A stretch of DNA of 31,672 bases from Clostridia bacterium (GTDB taxonomy: Bacteria; Bacillota; Clostridia; Christensenellales; Borkfalkiaceae): assembly GCA_900769545.1 (NCBI GenBank), contig CAAGGZ010000033.1, forward strand, positions 1 to 31,672. Reading direction: 5' to 3'. A program made the translations under genes and the position numbers. The first letter of the stretch is position 1. Each line of letters begins with the position of its first letter. Under the pieces are notes generated by a model. That model was not told where the DNA came from. It ran no database searches and saw nothing but the letters and a program-made list of their open reading frames with translations. Positions 30,933 to 31,672 of the stretch are shown here, in pieces.

Positions 30933-31672
30933 ATGAAAGCATTATGGCAGAAAATAGTAGCGTTTGTTAAAGCAAACCTTTGGTTGAAATGGTTTGCGCT
31001 TGGCGCAGGTATTGTCATTGTCGTTTCTGCGGCGATTGTCGGTATCGTGACGATTGAAAGGGAAGAGGATAGCTCTGCGCCCGAAAGCTCGGTGGAGAGC
31101 TCTGTTTCTGTGGAAGAAATTTCCTCGGTAGAGGAGAGTTCTGTCGTTATAGAAGAAAGCAGCGTCGAAGAAGAAAGTTCTTCTGAAGAGGAAAGTTCTT
31201 CTGAAGAAGAAAGCAGTTCGGTAGAGCACGTATGCGAATATAAATTGATAAGTAAAACAGCCGCTACCTGTACGAAAAACGGCAAGGTTATATATGCCTG
31301 TGAATGTGGGGATGAATATGAAGAAGTGCTGTTTGCGAGGCATACGGGTGGAACTGCAACGTGTACGAAAAAGGCGGTTTGTAGCCGTTGCGGCGTAGAA
31401 TACGGTACGGCATTGGGGCATAGTTACGCTGACGGGGAATGTACCCGTTGCGGAGCGGTTGACCCGAATTGGCAACCGATAGAAAGCAGCTCCGAAGAGG
31501 AAAGCAGTTCTGAGGAAGAAAGCAGTTCGGTAGAGCACGTATGCGAATATAAATTTAAGAGTAAAACAGCCGCTACTTGTACGAAAAACGGCAGGGTTAT
31601 ATACGCCTGTGAATGTGGGGACGAATACGAGGACGTATTGTTTGCATTAGGGCATACGGGTGGAACTGCAAC
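30933..31672 (+). CDS. Membrane-anchored Cys-rich repeat protein, 3' end outside window
   Basis: 246 codons are visible, open to the window end. GGAGG at 30923-30927 lies five bases before the ATG. The N-terminus has a short basic segment and one helix (about 21-40, FALGAGIVIVVSAAIVGIV). It lacks a lipobox Cys, so it is probably a signal anchor. A Ser/Glu/Val linker (about 43-97, built from SSSEEE units) follows. Then come Cys-rich modules beginning HVCEYK, with KTAATCTKNG, YACECGDEYE, HTGGTATCTKKAVCSRCG, LGHSYADGECTRCGA. The linker-plus-module unit is directly repeated with a 309-bp (103-codon) period. Each module has several Cys pairs and His, suggesting metal binding or disulphides. It is distantly like the repeats in the minus-strand gene at 1-510. 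Function unknown. Confidence 0.82.
   Translation, partial: MKALWQKIVAFVKANLWLKWFALGAGIVIVVSAAIVGIVTIEREEDSSAPESSVESSVSVEEISSVEESSVVIEESSVEEESSSEEESSSEEESSSVEHVCEYKLISKTAATCTKNGKVIYACECGDEYEEVLFARHTGGTATCTKKAVCSRCGVEYGTALGHSYADGECTRCGAVDPNWQPIESSSEEESSSEEESSSVEHVCEYKFKSKTAATCTKNGRVIYACECGDEYEDVLFALGHTGGTA
31204..31672 (+). repeat. 309-bp direct repeat within the last gene
   Basis: The stretch beginning at the linker end and GAGCACGTATGCGAATATAAA (minus its last base) occurs at 31224 and again at 31533, exactly 309 bp apart. The two ~160-bp segments are nearly identical, including synonymous sites, indicating recent duplication or ongoing recombination. The second copy is cut by the window edge. 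Confidence 0.9.

Overview
The window looks like a chromosomal segment of an uncultured anaerobic Firmicute (Clostridia; a Christensenellales-like gut lineage is my guess, not shown). The reasons are moderate GC with AT-rich intergenic DNA, strong AGGAGG ribosome sites, vegetative sigma-A promoters that nearly all have 17-bp spacers, Cys-lipidated and Ser/Glu-linker surface proteins, InlB-type repeats, and a heterodimeric BmrC/BmrD-type exporter. I see no tRNA, rRNA, CRISPR, transposase or phage gene.

Layout, left to right. (1) 1-510, minus: partial lipoprotein with Cys-rich repeats. (2) 772-3219, plus: GH2 beta-mannosidase-like enzyme, convergent with (3) 3270-6954, minus: a two-gene ABC exporter with one degenerate ATP site. 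(4) 7129-9717, plus: tldD-tldE peptidase pair, starting from a divergent promoter pair shared with the exporter. (5) 10147-19599, plus: an oligopeptide ABC transporter operon (oppA, a 42-codon OppB look-alike, oppB, oppC, oppD, oppF, small membrane protein). (6) 19835-26140, plus: a 38-aa peptide gene followed by a 2052-aa secreted modular protein. (7) 26305-28353: GH42 beta-galactosidase-like enzyme with its own promoter and terminator. (8) 28490-30610: OB-fold-repeat lipoprotein. (9) 30933-end: membrane-anchored protein with 103-aa Cys-rich repeats, cut by the window edge and preceded by a structured leader RNA ending in an intrinsic terminator.

As a whole the segment reads as a nutrient-capture and cell-surface region: glycosidases that act on mannosides/galactosides, a peptide importer, peptide proteolysis (TldD/E), an exporter and several surface proteins. 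The functional links between the separate transcription units are inference from proximity only.

The most unusual items are: the Opp importer, in which OppC, OppD and OppF each carry large family-atypical insertions (about 250, 400 and 110 residues); the OppB-N-terminus microprotein upstream of oppB; the structured leader plus terminator at 30751-30915; the tandem palindromes in the oppA leader; the 38-aa peptide upstream of the giant secreted protein; and a heptamer repeat found beside two different terminators.
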